NCBI GenBank assembly: GCA_003476595.1
Contig: DMTU01000018.1
Span: 7,826-16,429 of the forward strand
DNA: 8,604 nt
Direction: 5' to 3'
Source: Acidimicrobiaceae bacterium
GTDB taxonomy: Bacteria; Actinomycetota; Acidimicrobiia; Acidimicrobiales; Salinilacustritrichaceae
A program made the position numbers and the translations under genes. Below, piece after piece: positions 1 through 5,433 of this stretch. The notes below the pieces were generated by a model. That model worked only from the letters and a program-made list of their open reading frames with translations. It made no database searches and was not told the origin of the DNA. The first letter of the stretch is position 1. Each line of letters begins with the position of its first letter.

Positions 1-181
1 GCCGGCGTCGGTCCACTACGGCACCGCCACCGAGATCCGCGCCGCCCGAGCCGACACGCTCACCGCCGCCTACCAGGCGAACCCCGCCCGATTCCGCCAC
101 CGCCCGCCCACGCCACCGAAGCTGCCCCAGGTTGCATGGATCAACGAGCCGAACCGGGAAGCACTCATCCAATCCGCGTAA
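1..181 (+). CDS. IS3-family transposase, C-terminal end (partial)
   Basis: The open frame enters from the left edge (first full codon at base 2) and ends at TAA 179-181. The visible 59 residues run from PASVHYGTATEIRAARA to EPNREALIQSA. This is the typical tail of the DDE/integrase-core ORF of IS3-family elements: a 'VHYGTA.. ..R...L..AY..NP.RFR.R' block, then a proline-rich 'PPKLP..AWIN.P..EALIQS' end. The protein would cut and join the IS ends. The catalytic DDE residues lie upstream and are not visible. The plus-strand orientation is opposite to most genes in the island, which fits a separate insertion. Family assignment rests on recalled similarity; the exact IS name cannot be given. Confidence 0.8.
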   Translation, partial: PASVHYGTATEIRAARADTLTAAYQANPARFRHRPPTPPKLPQVAWINEPNREALIQSA

Positions 182-184
182 GAA

Positions 185-212
185 GTTGTCTCATCCCCCT
201 TGACACGTTCCG
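185..212. repeat. Putative right terminal inverted repeat of the IS3-family element
   Basis: Directly after the transposase stop comes a TTGTCTCA block, then TTGACACGTTCCG. This layout (TGTCTCA, about 6 bp, TTGACACnnnCC) resembles the right ends of related IS3-family elements. The left end is outside the window, so neither the repeat partner nor the target duplication can be checked. The outer boundary, near 212, is approximate. Confidence 0.4.
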
Positions 213-569
213 GTGCGCACCAACGAGTTCGCCTTCGCCGCCCGCGCAGAGCGCACCGGGTGAGCCGCTGCACCGCCATGAACGACAGCATTCGGTACCC
301 CGCCAGCGACGTTCGGACAAAGAAGTCAGTTGCCGTTGACTGTCCATGCCAGGGCTCACTGGACAGGCCGTACAAGCCAAGGCTCGATGCGTCGCCAGCA
401 GCCACTGGAAGGCCGGGTCTGGTTGGCGATGCTCTCGCGGACGCGAATGCCCCGGACCGACACGATGCCGTCCGAGCCGGTGATCGCGCGTGCCCGCCGT
501 AATTTGGCCGCACCGCGGGGCAGCGGCGAGTGCCTGACCGGTCCGGGACGCCGACGGGACAGACATACC
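213..569. other. Gene-free stretch between IS end and channel gene
   Basis: About 357 bp with open frames on both strands, as expected at this GC content. None has a recognisable product, a convincing ribosome-binding site or a conserved motif. A perfect 8-bp palindrome, GACCGGTC, lies at 537-544, about 25 bp beyond the channel gene's stop, but has no T-run. The stretch could hold decayed coding DNA. I see no intact gene, tRNA or repeat in it. Confidence 0.5.
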
Positions 570-1583
570 TCACGCAGGACTGCCGGTTGGCAGATCCTCC
601 AGGTCCCAGCCGTCGTCGTGCAGGAAGCTACGCAACCTGCGTCGCCGGCTCTCGCTGTCGGCGCAGGCACGGCTGTAGGCGGACCGATCGACCGGAATTC
701 CGGCATCCTCGAGGGCCGTCAGGTCGGCGACCGGCACCGGTTCCGCGTCGTCCGAGATGTGGACCCCGTGCAGGGCTTCGAGAAACTCGTCCAGCGCTGC
801 ATCCAGAGCTCCGAGGGTCTGGTCGTCTGGTCGGGCCTCAGTGGCAACGCCGTACCGGAGCAGCTCCAACGCCTGCGCGAGGTTGGTGAGGTTGACGGCT
901 GCGGCATCCAGTGGTGACTGACTGTGGAAGAAATGGAGCACCGGATAGGTCAGGTGCTGCAAGCGGACGGTGTGCAGGGTCGGGCTGAGCATCGAGAGGT
1001 TCTGCCCGAGCGACCCGAAGTCCGTACCATTCCAGCCTCGCAGCACGATCTCCTGGCCGGAGCGCCCGAGTCCTGCAATCTGGCTCGCAAGCTGTCGGCG
1101 CTGGACCACCGCCGATGCGACCGGGACGAGGTACGTGATGGAGAGGGTGACGAGCACCAACCCCGACCCCGTCGCGAGCACCGTCGCCAGCTGCCATACG
1201 CCGTCTCCAGGCACGAAGTCGCCGATCCCGAGCGTGAACACGGTGTACCCGGTGAAGTAGACGCGATCCGTGAGATCACCCGGTGCACCCGTGCTGGCTG
1301 CCCGCACCGCGCCGTCTGCCGAGGAGAAGACCAAGAGCCACCCGGCGAGGACGAGGGCGATCCAGCTCAGCAGCACGCAAAGGACGATGAGCACCCCAGC
1401 CACCGTCAACACCGTGGGCGAGGGTGTCGCCGAGTGAGCCCGGAGCGCAACGTTCCAGAGCATCCGAGTGAACCGGCTGCTGAGCGGCCCCGCACCGCTA
1501 CCAGCAGCGACTGCGGTCCACACCACATCGACGAGGGCAGTGAGCAACAACAACACTCCGACGATCAGCAAGATGGCGGTCAT
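570..1583 (-). CDS. K+-channel-like membrane protein (Ion_trans_2-type pore domain)
   Basis: A 337-residue protein if started at ATG 1581-1583. Hydrophobic segments at about residues 2-25, 57-86 and 131-160 flank a pore loop at about 109-128. The loop carries the filter T117-L-G-I-G-D122, matching the TxGxGD signature of potassium-selective channels with Ile in place of the usual Tyr. The remaining 175 or so residues are a soluble, Asp/Glu/Arg-rich C-terminal domain I do not recognise. The expected role is passive cation (K+) conduction across the cytoplasmic membrane. The chosen ATG overlaps the stop of a 14-codon ORF (ATGA) and has only a weak Shine-Dalgarno of its own, which suggests translational coupling. 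A GTG at 1641-1643 would add 20 polar residues and is less likely. It is the last gene of the GNAT/CcmD-like cluster. The channel fold is well supported; ion selectivity is inferred. Confidence 0.8.
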   Translation of the reverse strand: MTAILLIVGVLLLLTALVDVVWTAVAAGSGAGPLSSRFTRMLWNVALRAHSATPSPTVLTVAGVLIVLCVLLSWIALVLAGWLLVFSSADGAVRAASTGAPGDLTDRVYFTGYTVFTLGIGDFVPGDGVWQLATVLATGSGLVLVTLSITYLVPVASAVVQRRQLASQIAGLGRSGQEIVLRGWNGTDFGSLGQNLSMLSPTLHTVRLQHLTYPVLHFFHSQSPLDAAAVNLTNLAQALELLRYGVATEARPDDQTLGALDAALDEFLEALHGVHISDDAEPVPVADLTALEDAGIPVDRSAYSRACADSESRRRRLRSFLHDDGWDLEDLPTGSPA

Positions 1584-1624
1584 GGACGGGACCTGATGAG
1601 CGCCTCGTGGTCGCTGTTGCTCAT
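1580..1624 (-). CDS. 14-codon leader ORF coupled to the channel gene
   Basis: ATG at 1622-1624 is preceded by a strong Shine-Dalgarno (GGAGG, 7-nt spacer), the best in this cluster. It encodes MSNSDHEALIRSRP and ends in TGA 1580-1582, which overlaps the channel ATG as ATGA. The arrangement is typical of translational coupling, with ribosomes loading at the leader and re-initiating on the channel. The peptide has no known relatives that I recognise. It may act only as a loading device, or be a chance ORF. Confidence 0.4.
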   Translation of the reverse strand: MSNSDHEALIRSRP

Positions 1625-1697
1625 GTGTCTTCCTCCGATGCACTCATGTCGTAGCCGCCTACCCGTCGCCGCCTCCGCCGATACGTGTCTCCGCCGG

Positions 1698-1886
1698 TCA
1701 AGTCGGGCGCGTCGTCGAGGTTTCCGACGAGCCAGTGTCTCGGCCTCCGGGAGACGACCAGCGTCCTTCCTCGGCAGGCACCAGCGACGTCAGGTGCATC
1801 CCCTTGCGGACCAACCGCCACCCGTACGCCCCGAGTACCGCCCACGTGACGGCCCAACCGATGAGGACGTACCCCGCGTGGGTCAC
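1698..1886 (-). CDS. CcmD-like single-helix membrane peptide
   Basis: Begins with GTG 1884-1886, which overlaps the stop of the upstream acetyltransferase gene (GTGA), so translation is probably coupled. The 62 residues have one membrane helix at about 5-24 (YVLIGWAVTWAVLGAYGWRL), then a basic/hydrophilic stretch (VRKGMHLTSLVPAEEGRW) and a low-complexity Ser/Thr tail. Length, a single N-terminal helix with an early Tyr, and the basic segment just after it resemble the small CcmD subunit of the haem exporter in cytochrome c maturation. No ccmABC genes are nearby, so a haem-export role is uncertain. It could be any small membrane adaptor, perhaps for the channel encoded downstream. Confidence 0.55.
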   Translation of the reverse strand: MTHAGYVLIGWAVTWAVLGAYGWRLVRKGMHLTSLVPAEEGRWSSPGGRDTGSSETSTTRPT

Positions 1887-2602
1887 CTGACATCTTCCCC
1901 TGCGCTATACCGCCCCGCCACCAGCGTCTCGGACGGCGTTCCGCCCTCGCCCTCCACGTCATCACATCGCTGTCGCGGAGGTGCGGGCGAGTACAGGTTC
2001 GCAGGCCCACGCCACAACATCCACACGCTGGGAGCGTCGCCCACCCGTACCATCCCGACCTGGGAATAGCCGGCCGCTCGGTAGAACGAAAGGTTGTCCG
2101 GGTTGGTCGTCTCGAGGTAGGTGCCGACTCCTTCTTCGTCCGCTCGCTCGATCCCCCACTGCAACAGCGCGCGCCCGAGCCCCCGTCCCTGGTCATCCGG
2201 TCGAACGGCAAGGTGGGTCAGATACCAGTGGGGCTCCCGTGGCCGCTGCCGCAGCACAGCGGCAAGCACGCGCACAGCGGCGACGGGGTGGTGACCAACC
2301 ACAGACCAGAAGCAGGGGACGAGCCGGAGAGCCGAGCGGAAGGGCAGCGTCTCGGCGGCGGTGGGAGGCTGCCAGAAAGCGACCGCCCGGGTGCCGGAGA
2401 GGCACGCCGTCGCCGTGCCTTCGAGCCGAACTGCCATGTCGCGCTCGTAGAAGCGACGGAGGCGCTGAGCGCGACGCTCCCTGTTCGGGAACAGCCACGC
2501 CTGCACCGGATCGTGCTCAAACGCCTCGACGAGCACGTTCACCACGGCAGAACGCTGCGCCGGTTCGAGTCCTCGCATGGTGGTCACAGCTACTGGGTCC
2601 AT
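1883..2602 (-). CDS. GNAT-family N-acetyltransferase
   Basis: 239 residues from ATG 2600-2602, supported by GGGAGAG seven bases upstream. The acetyl-CoA loop is at about 131-147 (LAVRPDDQGRGLGRALL, with QGRGLG at 138-143). The N170-x3-Y174-x4-Y179 signature (NLSFYRAAGY) follows in the usual place. The N-terminal 'VEAFEHDPVQAWLFPN' resembles a common actinobacterial GNAT subgroup. The substrate is unknown and it is probably cytosolic. The domain ends near residue 200; the last 40 or so residues are a polar tail. It is the first gene of the GNAT/CcmD-like/channel cluster. Upstream lies a 164-bp gap after lgt, which holds a dyad matching the one upstream of csoR. Confidence 0.85.
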   Translation of the reverse strand: MDPVAVTTMRGLEPAQRSAVVNVLVEAFEHDPVQAWLFPNRERRAQRLRRFYERDMAVRLEGTATACLSGTRAVAFWQPPTAAETLPFRSALRLVPCFWSVVGHHPVAAVRVLAAVLRQRPREPHWYLTHLAVRPDDQGRGLGRALLQWGIERADEEGVGTYLETTNPDNLSFYRAAGYSQVGMVRVGDAPSVWMLWRGPANLYSPAPPRQRCDDVEGEGGTPSETLVAGRYSAGEDVR

Positions 2603-2666
2603 CGGTCATCTCTCCCACGTCGTTGGCCGGGTGGGATGTCGCCAGACCGCGACCGGCCCGGTCAAC

Positions 2667-2685
2667 CTCCGACAGGTTGTCGTAG
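2667..2685. promoter_or_regulatory. Operator-like 19-bp dyad upstream of the GNAT gene
   Basis: On the minus strand this reads CTACGACA-ACC-TGTCGGAG, an 8-3-8 inverted repeat with one mismatch. It has the same arms and spacing as the dyad at 4021-4039. It lies 65 bp upstream of the GNAT start. A TAGACT hexamer on the minus strand (2684-2689) overlaps its edge and could be a -10 element, in which case binding would block transcription. A competing small hairpin (CAACCT/AGGTTG, 2663-2679) overlaps it. The regulator is not known. Confidence 0.5.
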
Positions 2686-2695
2686 TCTAGGTCAC

Positions 2696-2712
2696 GGAGG
2701 CGCCTTGCCTCC
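2696..2712 (-). terminator. Terminator-like hairpin after lgt
   Basis: GGAGGC-N5-GCCTCC is a perfect 6-bp GC-rich stem with a 5-nt loop, about 55 bp past the lgt stop and before the next promoter. No T-run follows, so it could be a weak or Rho-assisted terminator, or just a dyad near the next promoter. Confidence 0.3.
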
Positions 2713-2766
2713 TCGAGGACGAGTCCGCTCCCGCCTCGCCGGAACTGGATGCTCCCGCTGGAACCG

Positions 2767-3597
2767 TCAGCGGGCCATGTCATCCGTCATCGTGACTGAC
2801 GCACCACCTTGAGGCCCCGATCGCGCCCTGATCGCCAGAATCGCCACGGCGACGACGAAGGTCAACCCGCTCACCCAAAGGTTCACGCGAACGCCGAGGA
2901 TCTCGCTGGCCGGGTCGATCCGCAACGCCTCCACCCAGAACCGTCCGGCGGCGTACCCCGCGACGTAGCCAGTGAAGAGCTGTCCCGGCTTCGGTTCCCA
3001 CCGCCGGCCGATCCACACGAGCACGGCGGCCAACGCCAGGTTCCAGAGTGCCTCGTAGAGGAACGTCGGGTGGTAGAGCGCGACGTCCTCGAGACCGGCC
3101 GGTCGGTGGGCCTCATCGATGCGCAGGGCCCAGGGCAGATCCGTGGGCCGACCGAACAGTTCCTGGTTGAACCAGTTGCCGAGCCGTCCGATCGCTTGCG
3201 CGACCGGAAGTGCCGGTGCGACAACATCGAGGAGCGCCGCCACAGGCAGCTGGCGCCGACGCGCTACGACCATCCCAGCGAGCACGCCGACCACGATGCC
3301 GCCCGGGATGCCGAGGCCGCCTTCCCAGACGGCGAACGCGTCCAACCAGCGACCCTGGAAGCGGCGGTAGTCGGTCGCAACGTGGTACAGCCGTGCGCCG
3401 ACGAGCCCGGCCGGGATCGCCCAGACAGCGATGGCGGAGATGTCCTCCGGATCACCTCCACGGGCCGCCCAGCGTCGCTGGGCGATCCAGACGGCGATCA
3501 CAGCGCCCACGCCGATCGCAATGCCGTATGCCCGCAGGTCGAGGGGGCCGATCTCGATCACTTTGCGGGACGGACTCGGAATCGCTGCGAGGATCAT
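2767..3597 (-). CDS. lgt: Prolipoprotein diacylglyceryl transferase (accessory copy)
   Basis: 276 residues, normal length for Lgt. The enzyme transfers diacylglycerol from phosphatidylglycerol to the lipobox cysteine of prelipoproteins in the cytoplasmic membrane. The family signature is at 137-149 (GRLGNWFNQELFG), with HPTFLYE at 176-182 and the GRFWVEALRID block at 218-228. Several hydrophobic helices are visible. GLGIPGG (95-100) stands where E. coli has its SFHGG motif; as I recall, actinobacterial homologues often lack that His. It starts at ATG 3595-3597 with no clear Shine-Dalgarno, 37 bp after the csoR-like gene, so the two are probably co-transcribed. Its place beside metal-response genes on an element suggests an extra copy, the housekeeping gene being elsewhere. 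Confidence 0.95.
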   Translation of the reverse strand: MILAAIPSPSRKVIEIGPLDLRAYGIAIGVGAVIAVWIAQRRWAARGGDPEDISAIAVWAIPAGLVGARLYHVATDYRRFQGRWLDAFAVWEGGLGIPGGIVVGVLAGMVVARRRQLPVAALLDVVAPALPVAQAIGRLGNWFNQELFGRPTDLPWALRIDEAHRPAGLEDVALYHPTFLYEALWNLALAAVLVWIGRRWEPKPGQLFTGYVAGYAAGRFWVEALRIDPASEILGVRVNLWVSGLTFVVAVAILAIRARSGPQGGASVTMTDDMAR

Positions 3598-3634
3598 CGT
3601 GGCTGGGTCCGAGGGTTGGGTACCTGCATCGCGG

Positions 3635-3964
3635 TCACGACCGCTGCAAGTGACCGGCGGCCACCTTCAGATCTTCGATCGCTCCGTCTGCTGCCGGACG
3701 CCCGTCACGGACGACACGCTCGACGAGCCTGTCCACCTCGACACCGAAGAGCTGTTGCTCCAGGCCGTGGATGGCACCGCGGATGGCCGCGAGCTGCACC
3801 AAGACCTCGTCCGTGGTGCGACCCTGCTCCAGCATGTGGAGGACGCCGCGCACCTGACCCTCGATGCGCCGGAGACGACACTCCATCGGATGTGTCGGCA
3901 CACCGGCTGCCGGCCCGCCGGCCGAGCCCTCCGACCCCCGGAATCGTGGACGTTTATCCGTCAT
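3635..3964 (-). CDS. CsoR/RcnR/FrmR-family (DUF156) transcriptional regulator lacking canonical metal ligands
   Basis: 109 residues from ATG 3962-3964; a GTG at 3980-3982 would add six. The family helical core is clear: RLRRIEGQVRGVLHMLE (about 30-46) and VQLAAIRGAIHGLEQQL (about 56-72), close to the 'QIAAIRGAxNGL' of RcnR/FrmR. CsoR-family proteins are all-helical DNA-binding repressors released by Cu, Ni/Co, sulfane sulfur or formaldehyde through a conserved Cys. At that position this protein has Thr51. The two His/Cys positions of the next helix are Glu and Leu. The only Cys is C29, in an N-terminal extension (HPMEC). It is the first gene before lgt, and a 19-bp dyad lies 57 bp upstream, so autoregulation is plausible. 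The family call is secure; the signal sensed is unknown. Confidence 0.88.
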   Translation of the reverse strand: MTDKRPRFRGSEGSAGGPAAGVPTHPMECRLRRIEGQVRGVLHMLEQGRTTDEVLVQLAAIRGAIHGLEQQLFGVEVDRLVERVVRDGRPAADGAIEDLKVAAGHLQRS

Positions 3965-4020
3965 GGAAACCTGACACCTCACGCCCTCTATCGCTTCACT
4001 CCGACGCTTCGAAACAGACT

Positions 4021-4039
4021 CTACGACGTGCTGTCGTAG
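4021..4039. promoter_or_regulatory. Operator-like 19-bp palindrome upstream of the csoR-like gene
   Basis: CTACGAC-N5-GTCGTAG is a perfect 7-5-7 inverted repeat centred at 4030. It can also be read as an 8-3-8 repeat with one mismatch. A minus-strand TAGAGT hexamer just downstream may be a -10 element overlapped by the dyad. It matches the site at 2667-2685. It does not look like the G/C-tract operators of classical CsoR or RcnR. The TAC...GTA outer arms slightly recall BlaI/CopY-type sites, but no such regulator is visible here. Confidence 0.6.
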
Positions 4040-4102
4040 CAGATGCAGCTCAGCGGCTTCACAACGTCTGACCGCAGGGTTGACGTCTCGGAAGCCCGCA
4101 AC

Positions 4103-4117
4103 CGGGTGTCACACCCG
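4103..4117. repeat. Perfect 15-bp palindrome
   Basis: CGGGTGT-C-ACACCCG, a perfect 7-1-7 inverted repeat, lies 37 bp after the DUF2933-like gene's stop and about 140 bp upstream of the csoR-like start. The one-base centre makes it a poor RNA hairpin unless the stem opens. It may be a protein-binding site or a terminator element. No function is assigned. Confidence 0.35.
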
Positions 4118-4154
4118 AGCGCTCAAGACAGGCGAGACTGCGGTCCCGCGAACC

Positions 4155-4379
4155 TCAGTGCCGGTGAACACCGCCCGCACGTTCGGCGTCCTCTGGGCCC
4201 GCCCCCTCACTGCCGCCATGGTCCATGCTCCGCATCATGAAGACCATCATCAATGGGCAGATGGCCAACACGGCCAAGAGGGGCAGGTAGGACAGGACTG
4301 GGACGCCGAGTGCAGCGAGCACGATGAACACGCCAGCTGCGGCGAAGAGCAGGTTCAGGTGGTTGCGATGGTTGTGCAT
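4155..4379 (-). CDS. Small two-helix membrane protein, DUF2933-like
   Basis: 74 residues from ATG 4377-4379, with AGAAGG nine bases upstream. Two hydrophobic helices lie at about 8-27 and 31-50. The second carries ICPLMMVFMMRSMDHGG, and 'CPLMM.FMM' followed by His is typical of small DUF2933-type proteins that accompany heavy-metal and copper-resistance genes. The N-terminus is His-rich (H2, H4, H7) and the C-terminus has H54, H72 and H74, so metal contact is possible but not shown. It has its own gap on both sides (about 255 bp upstream to the broken reductase, 190 bp downstream to csoR), so it may be a single-gene unit. Confidence 0.6.
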   Translation of the reverse strand: MHNHRNHLNLLFAAAGVFIVLAALGVPVLSYLPLLAVLAICPLMMVFMMRSMDHGGSEGAGPEDAERAGGVHRH

Positions 4380-4635
4380 GATGTGGATCCTTCTCGGTAG
4401 GTGGCGTCATCGTGCGCCAGCCGGGCGTCCGAGACATCCGGGACCGTTACGGAACCCGTTGCGGTCCGATACGGAGGCGCAATTCGCAGCTCGGCCAACA
4501 GGCAAGGCCTGCCCCACTCCTTGGATCGCTCACAGGACTGGCCGAGTGAGGCCTCCTGCTGCGAGATGCCCTGCGTCAGCCGCGCGTCCACCTGCATGGT
4601 CTCGCAATCGTGGGCGCCGGAGAACGCGGGTGCCC
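4380..4635. other. Unexplained region between the DUF2933-like gene and the broken reductase
   Basis: An open minus-strand frame (GTG 4637-4639 through to about 4355) overlaps the reductase stop, but its translation resembles nothing I know and its downstream part overlaps the DUF2933-like gene. A strong nested dyad sits at 4441-4467. The stretch may be DNA brought in by the rearrangement that cut the reductase near 4665. Confidence 0.4.
4441..4467. repeat. Nested inverted repeat / strong hairpin
   Basis: GGACCG (4441-4446) pairs with CGGTCC (4462-4467). Inside it ACGG (4449-4452) pairs with CCGT (4456-4459) around an AAC loop, leaving a 2x2 internal loop. It is about 60 bp upstream of the DUF2933-like start on its transcript side. 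No T-run flanks it on either strand, so it may be a regulatory dyad, a 5' leader hairpin or a Rho-type end of the upstream operon. Confidence 0.4.
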
Positions 4636-5194
4636 TCACGTCCGCCCTGCCCTCTGGCTCTGCCGCAGGTCGGGGTCGAAACCCTTGAGCGGGCGAACGC
4701 CGCGGTCGATGATGACCGGTCGCGCGCCGGCGTGTGCAGCGATGTGAGCGAACTCGAACGACACGAAGCCGCCGCCGACGAAGAGGATGCGGCGGGGCAG
4801 GTCTTCGAGTTCGAGGAACTCGGTGCTGTCGATCAGGTGCTCGTGCCCGGGGAAGTCCATGGGTCGGGGTCGAGCGCCGGCCGCGATCAGGAAATGGGTC
4901 GATTCATGGGCCACGTCATCGAGGATGAGCCGATGCTCGCTGTCGAACGTGACGGTGCCGTGGAGGGTGTCGACACCGTTGCGAGCGAGCCCGGTTTCCA
5001 TGTTCTGAGGAACGGGGTCGGTGGAGCCGCGCTTGTGCTTCATCAGATCGGCCCAGTTGAGCCTCGAGCCGTCTGCGTCGATGCCCTTGCCGACCATGAG
5101 GCGGGCGCTGTCGATAACCTCGGCTCCTCGGCGCAGGATCTTCTTGGGGTCGCAACCCCGCAGCGCACAGGTTCAGATCGTAGGAGGATGTCAA
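4636..5194 (-). pseudogene. Mercuric-reductase-like FAD/NAD(P) disulfide oxidoreductase, broken by internal and C-terminal deletions
   Basis: Coding begins at TTG 5192-5194 (GGAG eight bases upstream), overlapping the merF-like stop, and reads MTSSYDL. After one extra base the frame shifts and resumes as TCALRGCDPKKILRRGAEV from 5172. Intact class-I pyridine nucleotide-disulfide oxidoreductases have about 33 residues between these points, including the FAD-binding GxGxxG. Here they are gone. The redox pair (Cys in TCALRGC) remains, as does the second Rossmann motif ILFVGGGFVSFEFAHIAA. The protein stops being family-like at GFDPDL (about 4666) and runs into RQSQRAGRT and TGA, so the rest of the NAD(P) domain and the whole dimer interface are missing. 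The location after trx-like and merF-like genes suggests an original Hg(II) reductase or relative. An ATG at 5095-5097 could still make a 153-residue fragment. Confidence 0.8.
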
Positions 5195-5433
5195 CGCGAC
5201 GTCTCCTCGGCTCCCCATGCGCGATCGGCTGGGTCAGGCGATCCGCTGGAGCGGTGCCGGTCGAGCCGCCAGGCGATCAGCACGACGATGCCGAGGCCGA
5301 CGGCCGTGACCGCCGTGAACCGTCCGATCGCAGCCAATGCAACGCCGCTCGCCACGCCCAACACGAGCGCCGTCGCGCCGCAGCACACGATCGCGGCAAT
5401 CACCGCAGCCGGGACGAGAGCCCGGTCACGCAT
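5191..5433 (-). CDS. MerF-like small mercury-transport membrane protein
   Basis: 80 residues from ATG 5431-5433, overlapping the stop of the upstream thioredoxin-like gene by 8 bp. Two helices lie at about 8-36 and 39-56. The first contains the vicinal pair C17-C18 (AAIVCCGATALVLG), placed like the CC pair in the first helix of MerF/MerT mercury importers. A second cytoplasmic Cys pair, found in MerF, is absent. The polar tail (RLDRHRSSGSPDPADRAWG) follows. The likely role is moving Hg(II) or another soft metal across the inner membrane to the reductase encoded next, which is now broken. Family assignment rests on size, topology, the CC motif and neighbours. Confidence 0.6.
   Translation of the reverse strand: MRDRALVPAAVIAAIVCCGATALVLGVASGVALAAIGRFTAVTAVGLGIVVLIAWRLDRHRSSGSPDPADRAWGAEETSR

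Noticed and set aside
1648..1654. Single GTCGTAG half-site near the channel gene, resembling an arm of the shared dyad
   Set aside because: The matching second arm is absent at the required spacing, so it is probably chance.
924..2069. 381-codon open frame on the plus strand
   Set aside because: It lies antisense to the channel, CcmD-like and GNAT genes. Its translation is low-complexity Arg/Pro/His-rich with no family features, the usual high-GC shadow.
2517..2783. 88-codon minus-strand frame bridging lgt and GNAT
   Set aside because: It overlaps the end of lgt and the start of the GNAT gene, contains the operator-like dyad, and shows no recognisable protein features or ribosome-binding site.
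2809..4071. 420-codon open frame on the plus strand
   Set aside because: It is antisense to lgt and the csoR-like gene, both of which have clear family motifs. No ribosome-binding site or recognisable domain.
4355..4639. 94-codon minus-strand frame starting at GTG overlapping the reductase stop
   Set aside because: No similarity recognised, no convincing Shine-Dalgarno, and it runs into the DUF2933-like gene. Kept only as an unexplained region.
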